Positions 8,110 to 17,013 of a stretch of 64,000 bases of DNA are shown here, in pieces. The position numbers and the translations under genes were made by a program. Positions within the stretch are counted from its first letter, which is position 1; every line of letters begins with the position of its first letter. Below the pieces are notes generated by a model. The model was not told the origin of the DNA. It ran no database searches and saw nothing but the letters and a program-made list of their open reading frames with translations. The stretch is taken from contig CAUWNS010000008.1 in NCBI GenBank assembly GCA_963560245.1, forward strand, positions 9,494-73,493, in the 5' to 3' direction. This stretch comes from Pseudoruminococcus_B sp937901805. Its GTDB lineage: Bacteria; Bacillota; Clostridia; Oscillospirales; Ruminococcaceae.

Positions 8110-9052
8110 CCTGTTTCCCTCCCTTTTTCAGAATGGTATTGAGAAGGATATTGATAATCATGATAAAAGCAAAGAGAATGAGTCCGATGGTGAACAAAAC
8201 CTGACGGTGAAGTCCGCTGGCATATCCCATCTCCGCGACAATGGCAGTCGTCAAGGTACGTACCGAGTTAAAAGGAAATGGGAGATTGACCGAGTTCCCG
8301 CATACAAAGACAATCGCCATTGCCTCGCCCAGTGCGCGGCCGATTCCAAGTACAATCCCGGTAATAATCCCGGATTTTGCAGAGGGGATGGTCACACGGA
8401 AAATCGTCTGGATTTTGCTCGCCCCCAATGCGAGGGAAGAACTCCGGTATTGCTGCGGAACCGCCCGAAGGGAGGTCTCGCTGACATTGATCACCGTGGG
8501 CAGAATCATGATGGCAAGAACCAGCACTGCGGACAACAAATTCGCTCCCCCAGTGAACTGGTGATTGGGATCATCGGCAAAAATCAGCTTTTCCAGTTTA
8601 TACATCACCGGGTTAATCATCAAAACGCCGAGCAGGCCGTAAACAACCGAGGGGATTCCTGCGAGAAGTTCCACTGCCGGCTTAACAATCGATGCGACCT
8701 TGCTGTTTGCAATTTCCGAAAGAAAAACTGCTGTCATCAGCGCGATAGGGACGCCAATCAAAATTGCAAGCGACGTTGCAATGAGGGAAGTGAGAATGAC
8801 ATAAAGAATACCAAAGCTGGGGTCTTCCGCCGTGGGCGCCCAAATGGGGTTAAACAGAATATCGACAATACCAACCTTATACAGGGCGGGCGCGCCTGAA
8901 TAAACCATATAAAGCGTAATAGCGAATACTGCCACTATCGCTACCAGGGCGCAGACAAAGAAAATCGCATTGGCTGTGGTTTCTACAACCGACTTTGTCT
9001 TATGACTGTATAGGATGGAGAATTTTTCTTTTGGAGCTGTTTTTGAGTCCAT
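8099..9052 (-). CDS. pstC: Phosphate ABC transporter permease PstC
   Basis: A 317-residue permease with a cytoplasmic N-terminus, six membrane segments and the EAA loop SSSLALGASKIQTIFR near residues 220-235. It pairs with PstA. The ATG at 9052 is preceded by AAAGGCGG. It is separated from pstS by 199 bases that contain a strong hairpin, which probably reduces downstream expression relative to the binding protein. Confidence 0.95.
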   Translation of the reverse strand: MDSKTAPKEKFSILYSHKTKSVVETTANAIFFVCALVAIVAVFAITLYMVYSGAPALYKVGIVDILFNPIWAPTAEDPSFGILYVILTSLIATSLAILIGVPIALMTAVFLSEIANSKVASIVKPAVELLAGIPSVVYGLLGVLMINPVMYKLEKLIFADDPNHQFTGGANLLSAVLVLAIMILPTVINVSETSLRAVPQQYRSSSLALGASKIQTIFRVTIPSAKSGIITGIVLGIGRALGEAMAIVFVCGNSVNLPFPFNSVRTLTTAIVAEMGYASGLHRQVLFTIGLILFAFIMIINILLNTILKKGGKQDDK

Positions 9053-9170
9053 GAAAAATACCGCCTTTCCGGGTAAGAAAACGGGTGGGACTGCACTCTT
9101 AGAGGAACAGAAACCGCTTTCCTGAACTTTTTACCTGTTTTTTTGTTTTCCTTTACATTTTTTACTCTGT

Positions 9171-9212
9171 AAAAATATCCCCAAGATTCTTATAAAGTTT
9201 CTTGAGGATATT
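9171..9212 (-). terminator. Intra-operon attenuating hairpin between pstS and pstC
   Basis: Arms 9174-9186 and 9200-9212 pair over 13 bp with one G-U wobble and a 13-base loop. On the minus strand the stem runs straight into five T residues. This is a partial terminator in the position where pst operons commonly drop expression after pstS. Confidence 0.75.
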
Positions 9213-9251
9213 GTTCAGAAAGCCGTTTTCTTTTGTCAGGTTTATCCGAGA

Positions 9252-10136
9252 TTATTTTGCAGAGATGAGGCCGACAGATTTAATGACCTGCTGTCCGGCG
9301 TCAGAATTGATGAATTCGAAGATTGCCTGGACTGCTTCGCTCTGTTCAGAGATAGAACCGTTGGTTGCCATAACGAACGGGCGGCTGAGTTTGTATTCAC
9401 CGGATTTGATGTTCTCTTCGGTAGCTGCTACGCCGTCCAGCTGAAGGTTTGCCACGCTGTCGTCAATGACGTCCAGGGACACATAGCCGATAGCGCCCGG
9501 AGTAGAAGCTACTTTTGCCATAACGCCGCCGGTAGAATCAACTTCCTGTGCGTATTTGCACTGCTCTTCAATCCCAAGAATTTCTTCAAACGCGCCGCGG
9601 GTACCGGAGCCTGCCTCACGTCCGATGACGACAATCACCTCATCCGGCCCGCCAACTTCGCTCCAGTTAGTGATTTTCCCAGTATAGATATCGGAAAGCT
9701 GCTGCTGGGTGAGGTTGGTAGCTGTATTTGCTTTATCTGTTACAATGGCGATCCCGTCAATTGCAACAATGTTTTCTTCCAGGCCCTGCTCCTTTTCTTC
9801 AGCTTTCAGGTTTCTGGAAACATTTCCAATGTCCACTGTTTTTTTGATAGCGGCTTCAGCACCAGCACCGGAACCGGTGTATTCTGCAGTTGCCTGGATA
9901 TTTGGATATACTTCTTTCAGAGATTCGATCAGTGCGGAGCAGAACTTTTCCATAGAAGTAGAACCGGACATGGTCACTTTTCCGGAAACATCTGCTGCAG
10001 AAGCGGAAGAGGTCGGATTGCTTGAACCCGCACTGCTTGGTGTCGAACTATTTGTGTCTCCATTACCGCATGCAGTCAGACCCAGTGCCATCAGACAGGC
10101 TGCTGCAATGACAGCAATTCTGTTTCTCTTTTTCAT
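9252..10136 (-). CDS. pstS: Phosphate-binding lipoprotein PstS
   Basis: A 294-residue periplasmic-type binding protein attached as a lipoprotein (signal ending in LTACG, about residue 24). The mature part has PstS features: GSTSMEKF near the start of the first lobe, GAGAEAAI, the IGREAGSGTRGAF loop that holds phosphate, and STPGAIGYVS. The frame extends ten codons further, but ATG 10136 starts the signal peptide and follows AAGGAGG. It captures inorganic phosphate for PstC/PstA. First gene of the operon; candidate Pho boxes lie about 90-180 bases upstream. Confidence 0.95.
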   Translation of the reverse strand: MKKRNRIAVIAAACLMALGLTACGNGDTNSSTPSSAGSSNPTSSASAADVSGKVTMSGSTSMEKFCSALIESLKEVYPNIQATAEYTGSGAGAEAAIKKTVDIGNVSRNLKAEEKEQGLEENIVAIDGIAIVTDKANTATNLTQQQLSDIYTGKITNWSEVGGPDEVIVVIGREAGSGTRGAFEEILGIEEQCKYAQEVDSTGGVMAKVASTPGAIGYVSLDVIDDSVANLQLDGVAATEENIKSGEYKLSRPFVMATNGSISEQSEAVQAIFEFINSDAGQQVIKSVGLISAK

Positions 10137-10190
10137 AATTACTTGTTCCTCCTTGAAACTCATCATGTTCTATTTTTTGAGTACGGCCTC

Positions 10191-10249
10191 ATTATATCCA
10201 TACTTTGTCATATTCAAAGCAAGAGAATGTAAAATCCATGTAAAATAGA
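10191..10249 (-). promoter_or_regulatory. pstS promoter with Pho box
   Basis: On the minus strand a TTTGAA (10218-10213), a 16-base spacer and TATAAT (10196-10191) make a promoter. Ten bases upstream are two TTTACA hexamers (10244-10239 and 10233-10228) spaced at an 11-bp period. This is the TT[A/T]ACA-N5 direct-repeat form known for PhoP boxes of Bacillus. The weak -35 fits an activated promoter. Confidence 0.7.
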
Positions 10250-10298
10250 CCTTTATTCTGTACAAATTCACCTAAATTCCCAAATTCATATGCTTTTT

Positions 10299-10320
10299 CG
10301 CCCTTTACATGGATTTTACA
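10299..10320 (+). promoter_or_regulatory. Second Pho-box-like repeat, opposite orientation
   Basis: Plus-strand TTTACA hexamers at 10304-10309 and 10315-10320, again at an 11-bp period. A 16-base core is shared with the pstS-proximal site as an inverted copy. A weak plus-strand promoter (TTGTTT 10333-10338, 17 bases, TTATAA 10356-10361) follows, so the site may serve the divergent peptidase gene or strengthen control of pstS. The rest of the 10321-10560 stretch holds no other gene; TTGATA-17-CATTCT around 10478-10506 is another possible promoter. Confidence 0.5.
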
Positions 10321-10560
10321 ATTCTTTATCCATTGTTTTTGCCGGAATGCAGTATTTATAAAAGACAAGAACAGAGTGACAGAATGAAAACTTCCTGCAA
10401 AATCAACGAGAACTTCTGAAAAAGGAGGATGAAGAGCCACTAAAATTCACTGGATTCTTTTGTGCATCCCGCGCGAATTGATATCCCCTCTTGCCTTTTT
10501 CATTCTCCCGCATAATAATAGGATTTAGAAAAAAACAAACCAATGGAGGAGGATTTTTAA

Positions 10561-11805
10561 ATGTCTTACGAAATTTCCCAGGCAACCAAAGATGCTCTTC
10601 AGACCCTGCTTGACGCAGATAAGGTCGTACAGGCACTCCAATTTGCACAGGACGATCAGGAGGAAATCATCCAGCGCCAGATGGAACTGGCTCTGATCCC
10701 CTCCCCGACTTTCCACGAAGAGAAAAAAGCTGCAAGGTTTCTTGATATGTTCCGGGCAGAGGGATTAGAGGACTGCCGCATTGACGCATACGGAAACTGC
10801 GTTGGCATCCGCAGGGGAACCGGCGGCGGGAAGACCCTGCTGGTAGAAGGACACCTGGATACAGTATTCCCCATGGAAACAGAACTGAAAATCACTCGGG
10901 AAAATGGGGTAATCCACTGCCCCGGCATTGTCGATGACACCCGCGGATGCGCTGTCCTGCTCTCGGTTATCCGGGCGCTCAATGCAGCGGACATCCAGAC
11001 GAAAGGGGATATCCATTTTGTTGGGACGGTCCAGGAGGAGGGCATGGGCTCCCTGGGCGGAATGCGCGATTACCTTGAACACCACCCGGAAATTGAAGCC
11101 AGTATCTCGGTAGACGGACCGGGATACCATGGGGTAACTTTTGAGGCCACTGGGTTTAAAACCTATGAAGTGAATTTCTACGGTATCGGCGGGCACGCAT
11201 CCGGTGCATTTGGGAAGATTGCAAATCCTTTGCATGCAGCTGCAAGGGCAGTTGCAAAAATCTCTGATTTCCAGGTTCCGACAGAGCCGCGCACCACGTT
11301 TGCCGTAACCAATTTTCATGCAGGCAGCCCCGCTTCTGTCCACGCGATTGTTCCAAAAGCACAGATTATGTTTAATTTCCGTTCTAACTCCCAGAAAGAA
11401 CTGGATAAGCTGGATAAACGGATTTTTGAAGCCATCCAGCAGGCTTGCGACGAGGAGACCGCACGCTGGGGAAAGGATACCATTACCTTTGATTATAAGC
11501 GGTACTGTGACGTACCTGCCGGCACACAGGACCCACACTCCCCCATTGTGGAGGCAAGCGTGGCGATTGCAAATTACCTGGGATGCAAAGAACCAAAACT
11601 CGCCCACGGAGGTTCCACCAACTGCAATATGGCCATCGGTGCGGGTATCCCGGCTGTCTGCCTTGGAGACTGCGACTATGATACCAACTGTCATACCCTG
11701 CGGGAACATTTTATTGAATTTGAGGCCTATAAAGGCTGCCAGCAGACCCTTCTGCTTGCTCTGCTCTGTGCCGGAACCGACATGCAGGAGAGTATCCTTT
11801 CATAA
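10561..11805 (+). CDS. M20-family metallopeptidase / hydrolase
   Basis: A 414-residue zinc-dependent amidohydrolase of the M20/ArgE/DapE/PepT group, predicted cytoplasmic. Visible metal and catalytic motifs: GHLDTVFP (His ligand and catalytic Asp, about residues 100-107), VDDTRGC (bridging Asp, about 124), TVQEEGMGS (catalytic and ligand Glu, about 160) and a C-terminal histidine in NCHTLREHF. A dimerisation lid domain lies at about 205-320. GGAGGAGG is 7 bases before the ATG. It stands alone between the pst operon and uppP and ends at a strong terminator. The substrate, a dipeptide or N-acyl amino acid, is not determined; YgeY-like hydrolases are plausible relatives. Confidence 0.85.
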   Translation: MSYEISQATKDALQTLLDADKVVQALQFAQDDQEEIIQRQMELALIPSPTFHEEKKAARFLDMFRAEGLEDCRIDAYGNCVGIRRGTGGGKTLLVEGHLDTVFPMETELKITRENGVIHCPGIVDDTRGCAVLLSVIRALNAADIQTKGDIHFVGTVQEEGMGSLGGMRDYLEHHPEIEASISVDGPGYHGVTFEATGFKTYEVNFYGIGGHASGAFGKIANPLHAAARAVAKISDFQVPTEPRTTFAVTNFHAGSPASVHAIVPKAQIMFNFRSNSQKELDKLDKRIFEAIQQACDEETARWGKDTITFDYKRYCDVPAGTQDPHSPIVEASVAIANYLGCKEPKLAHGGSTNCNMAIGAGIPAVCLGDCDYDTNCHTLREHFIEFEAYKGCQQTLLLALLCAGTDMQESILS

Positions 11806-11823
11806 ATCCCGTTTCCTTTTTTT

Positions 11824-11860
11824 AAAAATCCCCGCCGAAGCATTCGGCGGGGATTTTTTT
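11824..11860 (+). terminator. Terminator after the M20 peptidase gene
   Basis: GC-rich stem (AATCCCCGCCGAA and its complement) with a short loop and a run of T. The A-rich 5-prime flank makes it usable by the convergent uppP gene as well. Confidence 0.9.
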
Positions 11861-11885
11861 CTTTTTCATTCTATGACAGGCATAC

Positions 11886-12716
11886 CTATTTGATCACATA
11901 GAAATAGAGGATGACCAGGATTCCAAGCACAATCCGATACCAACCGAACGCCTTGAAATCATGCTTTTTGATAAAGCTCATCAAGAACTTGATGGCAAAG
12001 ACGGAGACCAGGAAGGACACCACCGTCCCCACAATCAAAACCGCCATTTCAAGGCCGGTAATGGTAAACCCATCCAGGAAGAATTTGAGCAGTTTGATAG
12101 CGCTTGCGCCGAGCATGGTCGGCACAGCCAGAAAGAAGGAGAACTCTGTGGAGACAAAACGGGAGCAGCCAAGCAGCAGCGCGCCGACAATGGTAGCGCC
12201 GGAACGGGAAGTACCGGGGATCAGTGCAAGCATCTGGAATACGCCGATTGCAAGCGCTGTTTTGTACGAAAGCTGATTGAAATTACTGACCCGCGGCTTC
12301 CTATGGACGCTTTCAATGATCAAAAACGCAATACCATAGATAATCAGGCATACCGCCACCGGGACCGGCTTGTAGAAAATTTCATGGATCTGGTCGTCAA
12401 ACAGCACGCCGATGATACCTGCAGGAATCACGGCAACCACTACTTTGAACCACAGCGACCAGGTATCCCCTTTTTCCCGCTTCGTTTTTTTGGGGGAAAA
12501 GGGGTTGAGCTTATGGAAATACAACAGGATGACTGCTAAAATCGATCCGAACTGGATAATGACAAAAAACAGGTCTTTAAATTCCTGAGACGCCTGCAAG
12601 TTGATAAATTCATCTGCCAGGATCATATGCCCGGTACTGCTGATTGGCAGCCATTCGGTAATTCCCTGGACAATGCCGAGAATAATGGATTTCAGGATTT
12701 CCCACAGGGTATCCAT
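11886..12716 (-). CDS. uppP: Undecaprenyl-diphosphatase UppP (BacA)
   Basis: A 276-residue polytopic membrane phosphatase that recycles undecaprenyl diphosphate to the monophosphate carrier used for peptidoglycan and surface polysaccharides; its relatives confer bacitracin tolerance. Signature motifs are present: GITEWLPISSTGHM near residues 17-30 and the PGTSRSG loop near residue 165. The frame opens at a GTG at 12725, but the ATG at 12716 has AGGAG 8 bases upstream and gives the normal N-terminus. It is convergent with the peptidase gene and lies downstream of metH. Family assignment is firm. Confidence 0.95.
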   Translation of the reverse strand: MDTLWEILKSIILGIVQGITEWLPISSTGHMILADEFINLQASQEFKDLFFVIIQFGSILAVILLYFHKLNPFSPKKTKREKGDTWSLWFKVVVAVIPAGIIGVLFDDQIHEIFYKPVPVAVCLIIYGIAFLIIESVHRKPRVSNFNQLSYKTALAIGVFQMLALIPGTSRSGATIVGALLLGCSRFVSTEFSFFLAVPTMLGASAIKLLKFFLDGFTITGLEMAVLIVGTVVSFLVSVFAIKFLMSFIKKHDFKAFGWYRIVLGILVILYFYVIK

Positions 12717-12755
12717 TGACTTCACTCCTAATTTTTATTTTATAGAGGAATACCT

Positions 12756-15143
12756 CTATGATTTTTTTCCAAAAACCTGCTGCGCATAGTGGACGGAACC
12801 CATCGCGTCTTTGGAATAGTGATCCGCCCCAATCATATCCGCATAGGACTGAGTCAGGACGGCTCCTCCCACCATAACTTTACAGTCCGGGCATTCTCTG
12901 CGCAGCAGTCGGATCGTCTGCTCCATACTCACCACAGTGGTGGTCATCAGAGCACTCAAACCCACTAGGCGCACCTGATGCTGTTTTACCGTATCCACAA
13001 TCAGCTGCGGATCCACGTCCTTTCCAAGATCCAGAACGGCAAACCCATAGTTTTGCAACAGTACCTTGACAATATTTTTTCCAATATCGTGGATATCCCC
13101 CTTGACGGTTGCCAGGACGATTTTTTCCTCCTGTCCGGCGCTTTTCCCGCTTCCCATCACTGATTTCACCGCTTCAAACGCGGATTGCGCGGCCTGCGCA
13201 CTCATCAGAAGCTGGGGCAAAAAGAGCGTCCCCTCCTCAAAGCGCTTTCCCGCCACATCCAGGGCGGGAATCAAGTTTTGCGAAAGAATTTCCAGTGGTT
13301 TCTGTTCTTTCAATTGTTCTTTCGCTAAGGTATAGCTGCGTTCCTGCAAGCCATTGACAATGGCGTCAAACAGGGTCATCTCCTGTTCCTTAGCCGACGG
13401 CGCCAGAACACCGGACGCTTGGCTGGAGCAGTGGGAAATATACTCTGCGCACTGCTCGTCATACCCCGCAAGGGCGCAATAGGCATAATAGGCGTTTGTC
13501 ATCGCGGCGTTGGAGGGGTTGATAATCCCTGCACTCAGCCCCCGCTGCATGGCAAGGGTAAAAAATGCGGTATTGACACTCTCCCTGGAAGGCAATCCAA
13601 ACGAGACATTCGATACTCCGAGTACTGTCCCCACGCCAAGCTCTTTCCGGACGCGGGAGAGCGTCTCCAGCGTCACAAGCGCCGCATCTGGTGACGAACT
13701 GATCGTCAATGCCAGGGCGTCGATGACGATATCTTTTTTGGAAATCCCGTATTCCGCAGCCGTTTGAATAATTTTCCGGGCAATCGCCACGCGCCCGTCG
13801 GCGGTTTCCGGAATCCCGCTTTCATCCAGTGTCAGGCCGACAACCACTCCGCCGTATTTTTTTGCAAGCGGGAAGACCGCGCGCATGGATTCCTCTTTTC
13901 CATTGACGGAATTGATCATCGCCTTACCATTATAGGTGCGCAGGGCGCGCTCCATGGCTATGGGATCGGAAGTATCAATCTGCAGCGGTAGATCGGTGAC
14001 CCCCTGGATTTCCTGTACCGCCCGCTCCATGACAGCCGGCTCGTCGATTTCGGGTAAGCCGACATTGACGTCCAGAATCTGCGCGCCGTGCTGCTGCTCG
14101 CTGACAGCTTCCCGGAGCAGATAATCCATATTGTTTTCCCGCAATGCCTGTTTGAGGCGCTTTTTCCCGGTAGGGTTAATCCGCTCCCCGATCATAATCG
14201 GCTTTCCGCCAAGCCGGACGGCATGGGAATAGGAGGAGACCAGCGTATCCTCTTTCGGGAGGATCGGGCTCTGCGCAAGCCCCTCGCAGCGGGCAATCAG
14301 GTTTTTGAGATGGGCCGGGGTAGTCCCGCAGCATCCCCCCGCTATGTGTACGCCGCTTTCCACCAGAGGCTTCATGAGCTCCCCAAACTCTTCCGGGCCG
14401 ATATCGAATACGGTTTTTCCATTTTCACTGCGGGGCAGGCCGGCATTGGGGTTGAGAATCAACGGAACCGACGCCGTTTTTACAAGTTCCGGCAATAACT
14501 GACGCATCTGCACCGGGCCAAGCCCGCAGTTAAACCCAATGGCGTCCGCGCCAAGGCCTTCCAGCAGGGCGACCGCCGCTTCAATACTGCCTCCGGTCAG
14601 GAGCTTTCCCCGTTCGTCGAAAACCATTGTAGCAAAAACCGGAAGAGAGGTACATTCCTTTGCCGCAAGCAGGGCGGCTTTGACCTCATAGGTATCCCCC
14701 ATCGTCTCTATCAGGATAAAATCCGCGCCGGACTGCTCCCCTGCGCGCGCCATCTGAGCAAAGAGCTCATAAGCCTCCTCAAACGCGAGATCGCCCAGAG
14801 GCTTGAGCAGTTTCCCGGTCGGGCCGATATCCATCCCGATAAAAACCGGCTGGGAGTACCCTTTCGCCGCAGATTTTGCATGGGATACCGCACTTGCCAC
14901 GACTTCCTCCACACAGTAACCGCAGCCCGCCAGTTTCAGGCGGTTGGCGCCGAAGGTATTTGTCTTGAGGAGGTTGCATCCCGCATCCAAATACCGGCGG
15001 TGAATCCCTTCCACCACCTGCGGATGGGTGAGGTTCCAAAGTTCCGGAAGCTCCCCCGCCTTCAATCCCTCCTCCTGGAGAAGGGTTCCCATCGCGCCGT
15101 CAAAAAATAATCGGCGGCGCTGGATTGTCTCCATCAAATTCAT
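12756..15143 (-). CDS. metH: Cobalamin-dependent methionine synthase core (MetH without activation domain)
   Basis: A 795-residue protein with three of the four MetH modules: homocysteine S-methyltransferase (about 1-290, zinc-binding GGCCGT near 270), methyltetrahydrofolate-binding TIM barrel (about 310-560, with GERINPTGKK), and the cobalamin module (cap about 580-660, Rossmann part about 670-790 with DIHDIGKN supplying the B12-ligand histidine). It moves methyl from methyl-tetrahydrofolate through cobalamin to homocysteine. The C-terminal SAM-binding reactivation domain is absent and is encoded by the gene just upstream, 3 bases away. metF comes next, so the operon makes and uses methyl-THF. 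Confidence 0.93.
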   Translation of the reverse strand: MNLMETIQRRRLFFDGAMGTLLQEEGLKAGELPELWNLTHPQVVEGIHRRYLDAGCNLLKTNTFGANRLKLAGCGYCVEEVVASAVSHAKSAAKGYSQPVFIGMDIGPTGKLLKPLGDLAFEEAYELFAQMARAGEQSGADFILIETMGDTYEVKAALLAAKECTSLPVFATMVFDERGKLLTGGSIEAAVALLEGLGADAIGFNCGLGPVQMRQLLPELVKTASVPLILNPNAGLPRSENGKTVFDIGPEEFGELMKPLVESGVHIAGGCCGTTPAHLKNLIARCEGLAQSPILPKEDTLVSSYSHAVRLGGKPIMIGERINPTGKKRLKQALRENNMDYLLREAVSEQQHGAQILDVNVGLPEIDEPAVMERAVQEIQGVTDLPLQIDTSDPIAMERALRTYNGKAMINSVNGKEESMRAVFPLAKKYGGVVVGLTLDESGIPETADGRVAIARKIIQTAAEYGISKKDIVIDALALTISSSPDAALVTLETLSRVRKELGVGTVLGVSNVSFGLPSRESVNTAFFTLAMQRGLSAGIINPSNAAMTNAYYAYCALAGYDEQCAEYISHCSSQASGVLAPSAKEQEMTLFDAIVNGLQERSYTLAKEQLKEQKPLEILSQNLIPALDVAGKRFEEGTLFLPQLLMSAQAAQSAFEAVKSVMGSGKSAGQEEKIVLATVKGDIHDIGKNIVKVLLQNYGFAVLDLGKDVDPQLIVDTVKQHQVRLVGLSALMTTTVVSMEQTIRLLRRECPDCKVMVGGAVLTQSYADMIGADHYSKDAMGSVHYAQQVFGKKS

Positions 15144-15146
15144 TGT

Positions 15147-15788
15147 CTATTCCTCCCGAAAAGGGCAGTCTTTTTTATCACAAGCCGCGCATTTATGCTG
15201 CACGCACAGGCTTTGCTCCCTGGTCAGCCCAATCACCGCGGTGACGGATTTTACCGGAACCAGCATACAGCTTTCTGTCATAGAAAGCCCAATCGTTTTT
15301 GCAGCGTCCAGCAGCCGGAGCAATTCCCTCTGGTACTGGATGGAAAAATCCGCATACCCCGGGGAAAAACGGGGACGCAGGAAGTACCCCTGCACAGCCG
15401 CTTCCCAGGCCAGTTGATTGCAGCGTTCGTTGCAGTACGCCTCGATCAGGGCGGCGGCGCTTGCCTGCAAGACGACGGCGCGGCTCATATCAATCCGTTC
15501 ATACCGCGCCATCAGGCGATCCACTCCGGTTCCCAGCGTGGCGGCAAACACAACCACCCGGCTGCATCCGCGTAGGTGGGCGGCAAGCTTTTCACTGCGG
15601 ATACACAGCCCGGCAAAGGACACTTCTCCCCTTTGTACAACCGCGTCATGCCAGGCGCAAGTACTCTTCGGCTGGGCTGTGCGCTCCAGCTCGGACAGAC
15701 AGGACTCCATCAGGGCAAGGACTTTTTTGTCTGCCGGCCTGCCGCGGTATCCCAGATACCGCAGAATCTCTTTCCGATTCACCCGCAT
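15147..15788 (-). CDS. Stand-alone MetH activation-domain protein
   Basis: A 213-residue protein matching the MetH reactivation domain: RFSPGYADFSIQYQ, near residues 139-152, corresponds to the SAM-binding RxxPGY segment, followed by TIGLSMTESCMLVPVKS. In full-length MetH this domain methylates cob(II)alamin with SAM and a reductant. Here it is a separate polypeptide placed between metF and the MetH core, with gaps of 6 and 3 bases. The C-terminus adds a cysteine cluster (CVQHKCAACDKKDC) that could bind metal or an Fe-S centre. Such split MetH systems occur in Clostridia and Thermotoga; the electron donor is unknown here. Confidence 0.85.
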   Translation of the reverse strand: MRVNRKEILRYLGYRGRPADKKVLALMESCLSELERTAQPKSTCAWHDAVVQRGEVSFAGLCIRSEKLAAHLRGCSRVVVFAATLGTGVDRLMARYERIDMSRAVVLQASAAALIEAYCNERCNQLAWEAAVQGYFLRPRFSPGYADFSIQYQRELLRLLDAAKTIGLSMTESCMLVPVKSVTAVIGLTREQSLCVQHKCAACDKKDCPFREE

Positions 15789-15794
15789 ATCGGC

Positions 15795-16664
15795 CTACTT
15801 CCCGACAATTTCGGACAAATTGCGAAGGATGCTTCCCGCGACGTCCGGTTTGTTCATAGTATAGATATGCACGGCGGTTACGCCGTTTGCAATCAAATCA
15901 ATAATCTGTTCTGTCGCGTAGGCGATGCCCGCCTGCTTCATCGCCTTGGGGTTGTCGCCGAATTTGTCTACGATTGCCCGAAAACGCGCCGGCAGGGAAG
16001 TCCCCGACAGCTCGGTAATCCGTTTGATTTGCCGGCCGTTTGTCACCGGCATAATGCCGGCAATGACAGGAACCCGGATATCCTGCTGTAAAATCCGGTA
16101 GAGGAAATTGTAGTAGACGTTGTTGTCGAAAAACATCTGGGTAGTGAGGAAATCGCAGCCAGCCTCCACTTTTTCTTTGAGATGCCCAATATCGTCCGCC
16201 ATATGCTCGCATTCCACATGGCCTTCCGGGTAACAGGCGCCGCCCACACAGAAGTCCCCCCGCTCCCGGATTTCCCGGATCAGTTCACTGGCATAGCGGT
16301 ACTGGTTCGGCAGCGGAAAATCGGCATTTTTCGGGATATCCCCGCGCAGGGCCAGGATATTTTCAATTCCATGCGCCTTGAGATCGCCAATGACCTCTGC
16401 AACTTTTTCCCTGGTGGAAGAAGCGCAGGTCAGATGTGCAAGCGCGGTTACGCCCCACTCATTCTGCACTTTGGAAGCGATATCCACCGTATGATTGGAA
16501 GTTCCTCCGCTTGCACCATAGGTGACGCTGATATAAGAAGGGGAAAGCGCCGCGATTTCTTTTGCCGCACGTTCCACTTTTTCAAAATCCGCATCCACTT
16601 TTGGGGGGAAAATCTCACAGGAGATCATCACCTTCCCACTGCCAAGCAGTTCTTTTATTTTCAT
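15795..16664 (-). CDS. metF: 5,10-methylenetetrahydrofolate reductase MetF
   Basis: A 289-residue flavoprotein TIM barrel reducing methylene-THF to methyl-THF. Family landmarks: CEIFPPK near residues 15-21, SVTYGASGG near 50-60, ALRGDIP near 110, and TTQMFFDN for substrate and flavin contacts. The open frame begins at 16700, but the ATG at 16664 gives the usual MetF start (MKIKELL) and has GGCGGGG upstream. It is the first gene of the metF-activator-metH operon. An extended -10 promoter, TGCTATAAT, lies at 16777-16769 on this strand. No SAM riboswitch was recognised in the leader. Confidence 0.94.
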   Translation of the reverse strand: MKIKELLGSGKVMISCEIFPPKVDADFEKVERAAKEIAALSPSYISVTYGASGGTSNHTVDIASKVQNEWGVTALAHLTCASSTREKVAEVIGDLKAHGIENILALRGDIPKNADFPLPNQYRYASELIREIRERGDFCVGGACYPEGHVECEHMADDIGHLKEKVEAGCDFLTTQMFFDNNVYYNFLYRILQQDIRVPVIAGIMPVTNGRQIKRITELSGTSLPARFRAIVDKFGDNPKAMKQAGIAYATEQIIDLIANGVTAVHIYTMNKPDVAGSILRNLSEIVGK

Positions 16665-16856
16665 TCCGATATCCCCGCCTTTTATGATTTTTCTATCCAT
16701 TTTTTGAAAATTCCTGATTTTTTACAAACAATAGAACCAAATTAGCGAATATTCTCCGGTTCTTTTTCATTATAGCAAAAAACATACGCAGAAAAAATGA
16801 ATTTCTCCCATTTGCCGGAGATTTTATGAAAAATTAAATTTTTTCACAAAGCAATC

Positions 16857-16886
16857 TTGACAATGTGGAAAACCCCATGCTATGAT
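16857..16886 (+). promoter_or_regulatory. Promoter for the ABC-F resistance gene leader
   Basis: TTGACA at 16857-16862, an 18-base spacer and TATGAT at 16881-16886. Transcription would start about 16893, giving a leader of about 275 bases before the ABC-F start codon. Confidence 0.8.
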
Positions 16887-16920
16887 AACTCCGATTTAGA
16901 ACCAAAAGGAGGAACCCGCA

Positions 16921-16941
16921 TTGCGTAAAATTTCCTGCTAA
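16921..16941 (+). CDS. Six-codon leader peptide upstream of the ABC-F gene
   Basis: A strong AAAAGGAGG is followed at the right distance by TTG CGT AAA ATT TCC TGC TAA, encoding MRKISC and a stop. Its bases 16931-16938 (TTTCCTGC) can pair with 17014-17021, tying its translation to the folding of the leader. Short peptides of this kind control inducible ABC-F and Erm genes by drug-stalled ribosomes. The TTG start is an inference from the Shine-Dalgarno spacing. Confidence 0.6.
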   Translation: MRKISC

Positions 16942-17013
16942 CCAATCAAATCCCAACGGCATATGCAATCACGGACAGTCATGCTGTCTGCAATTTGTGC
17001 TACATGGGATCAG

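Noticed and set aside
16665..16856. SAM or cobalamin riboswitch upstream of metF
   Set aside because: I looked for the conserved cores of S-box and B12 leaders and did not find them; only an extended -10 promoter is visible.
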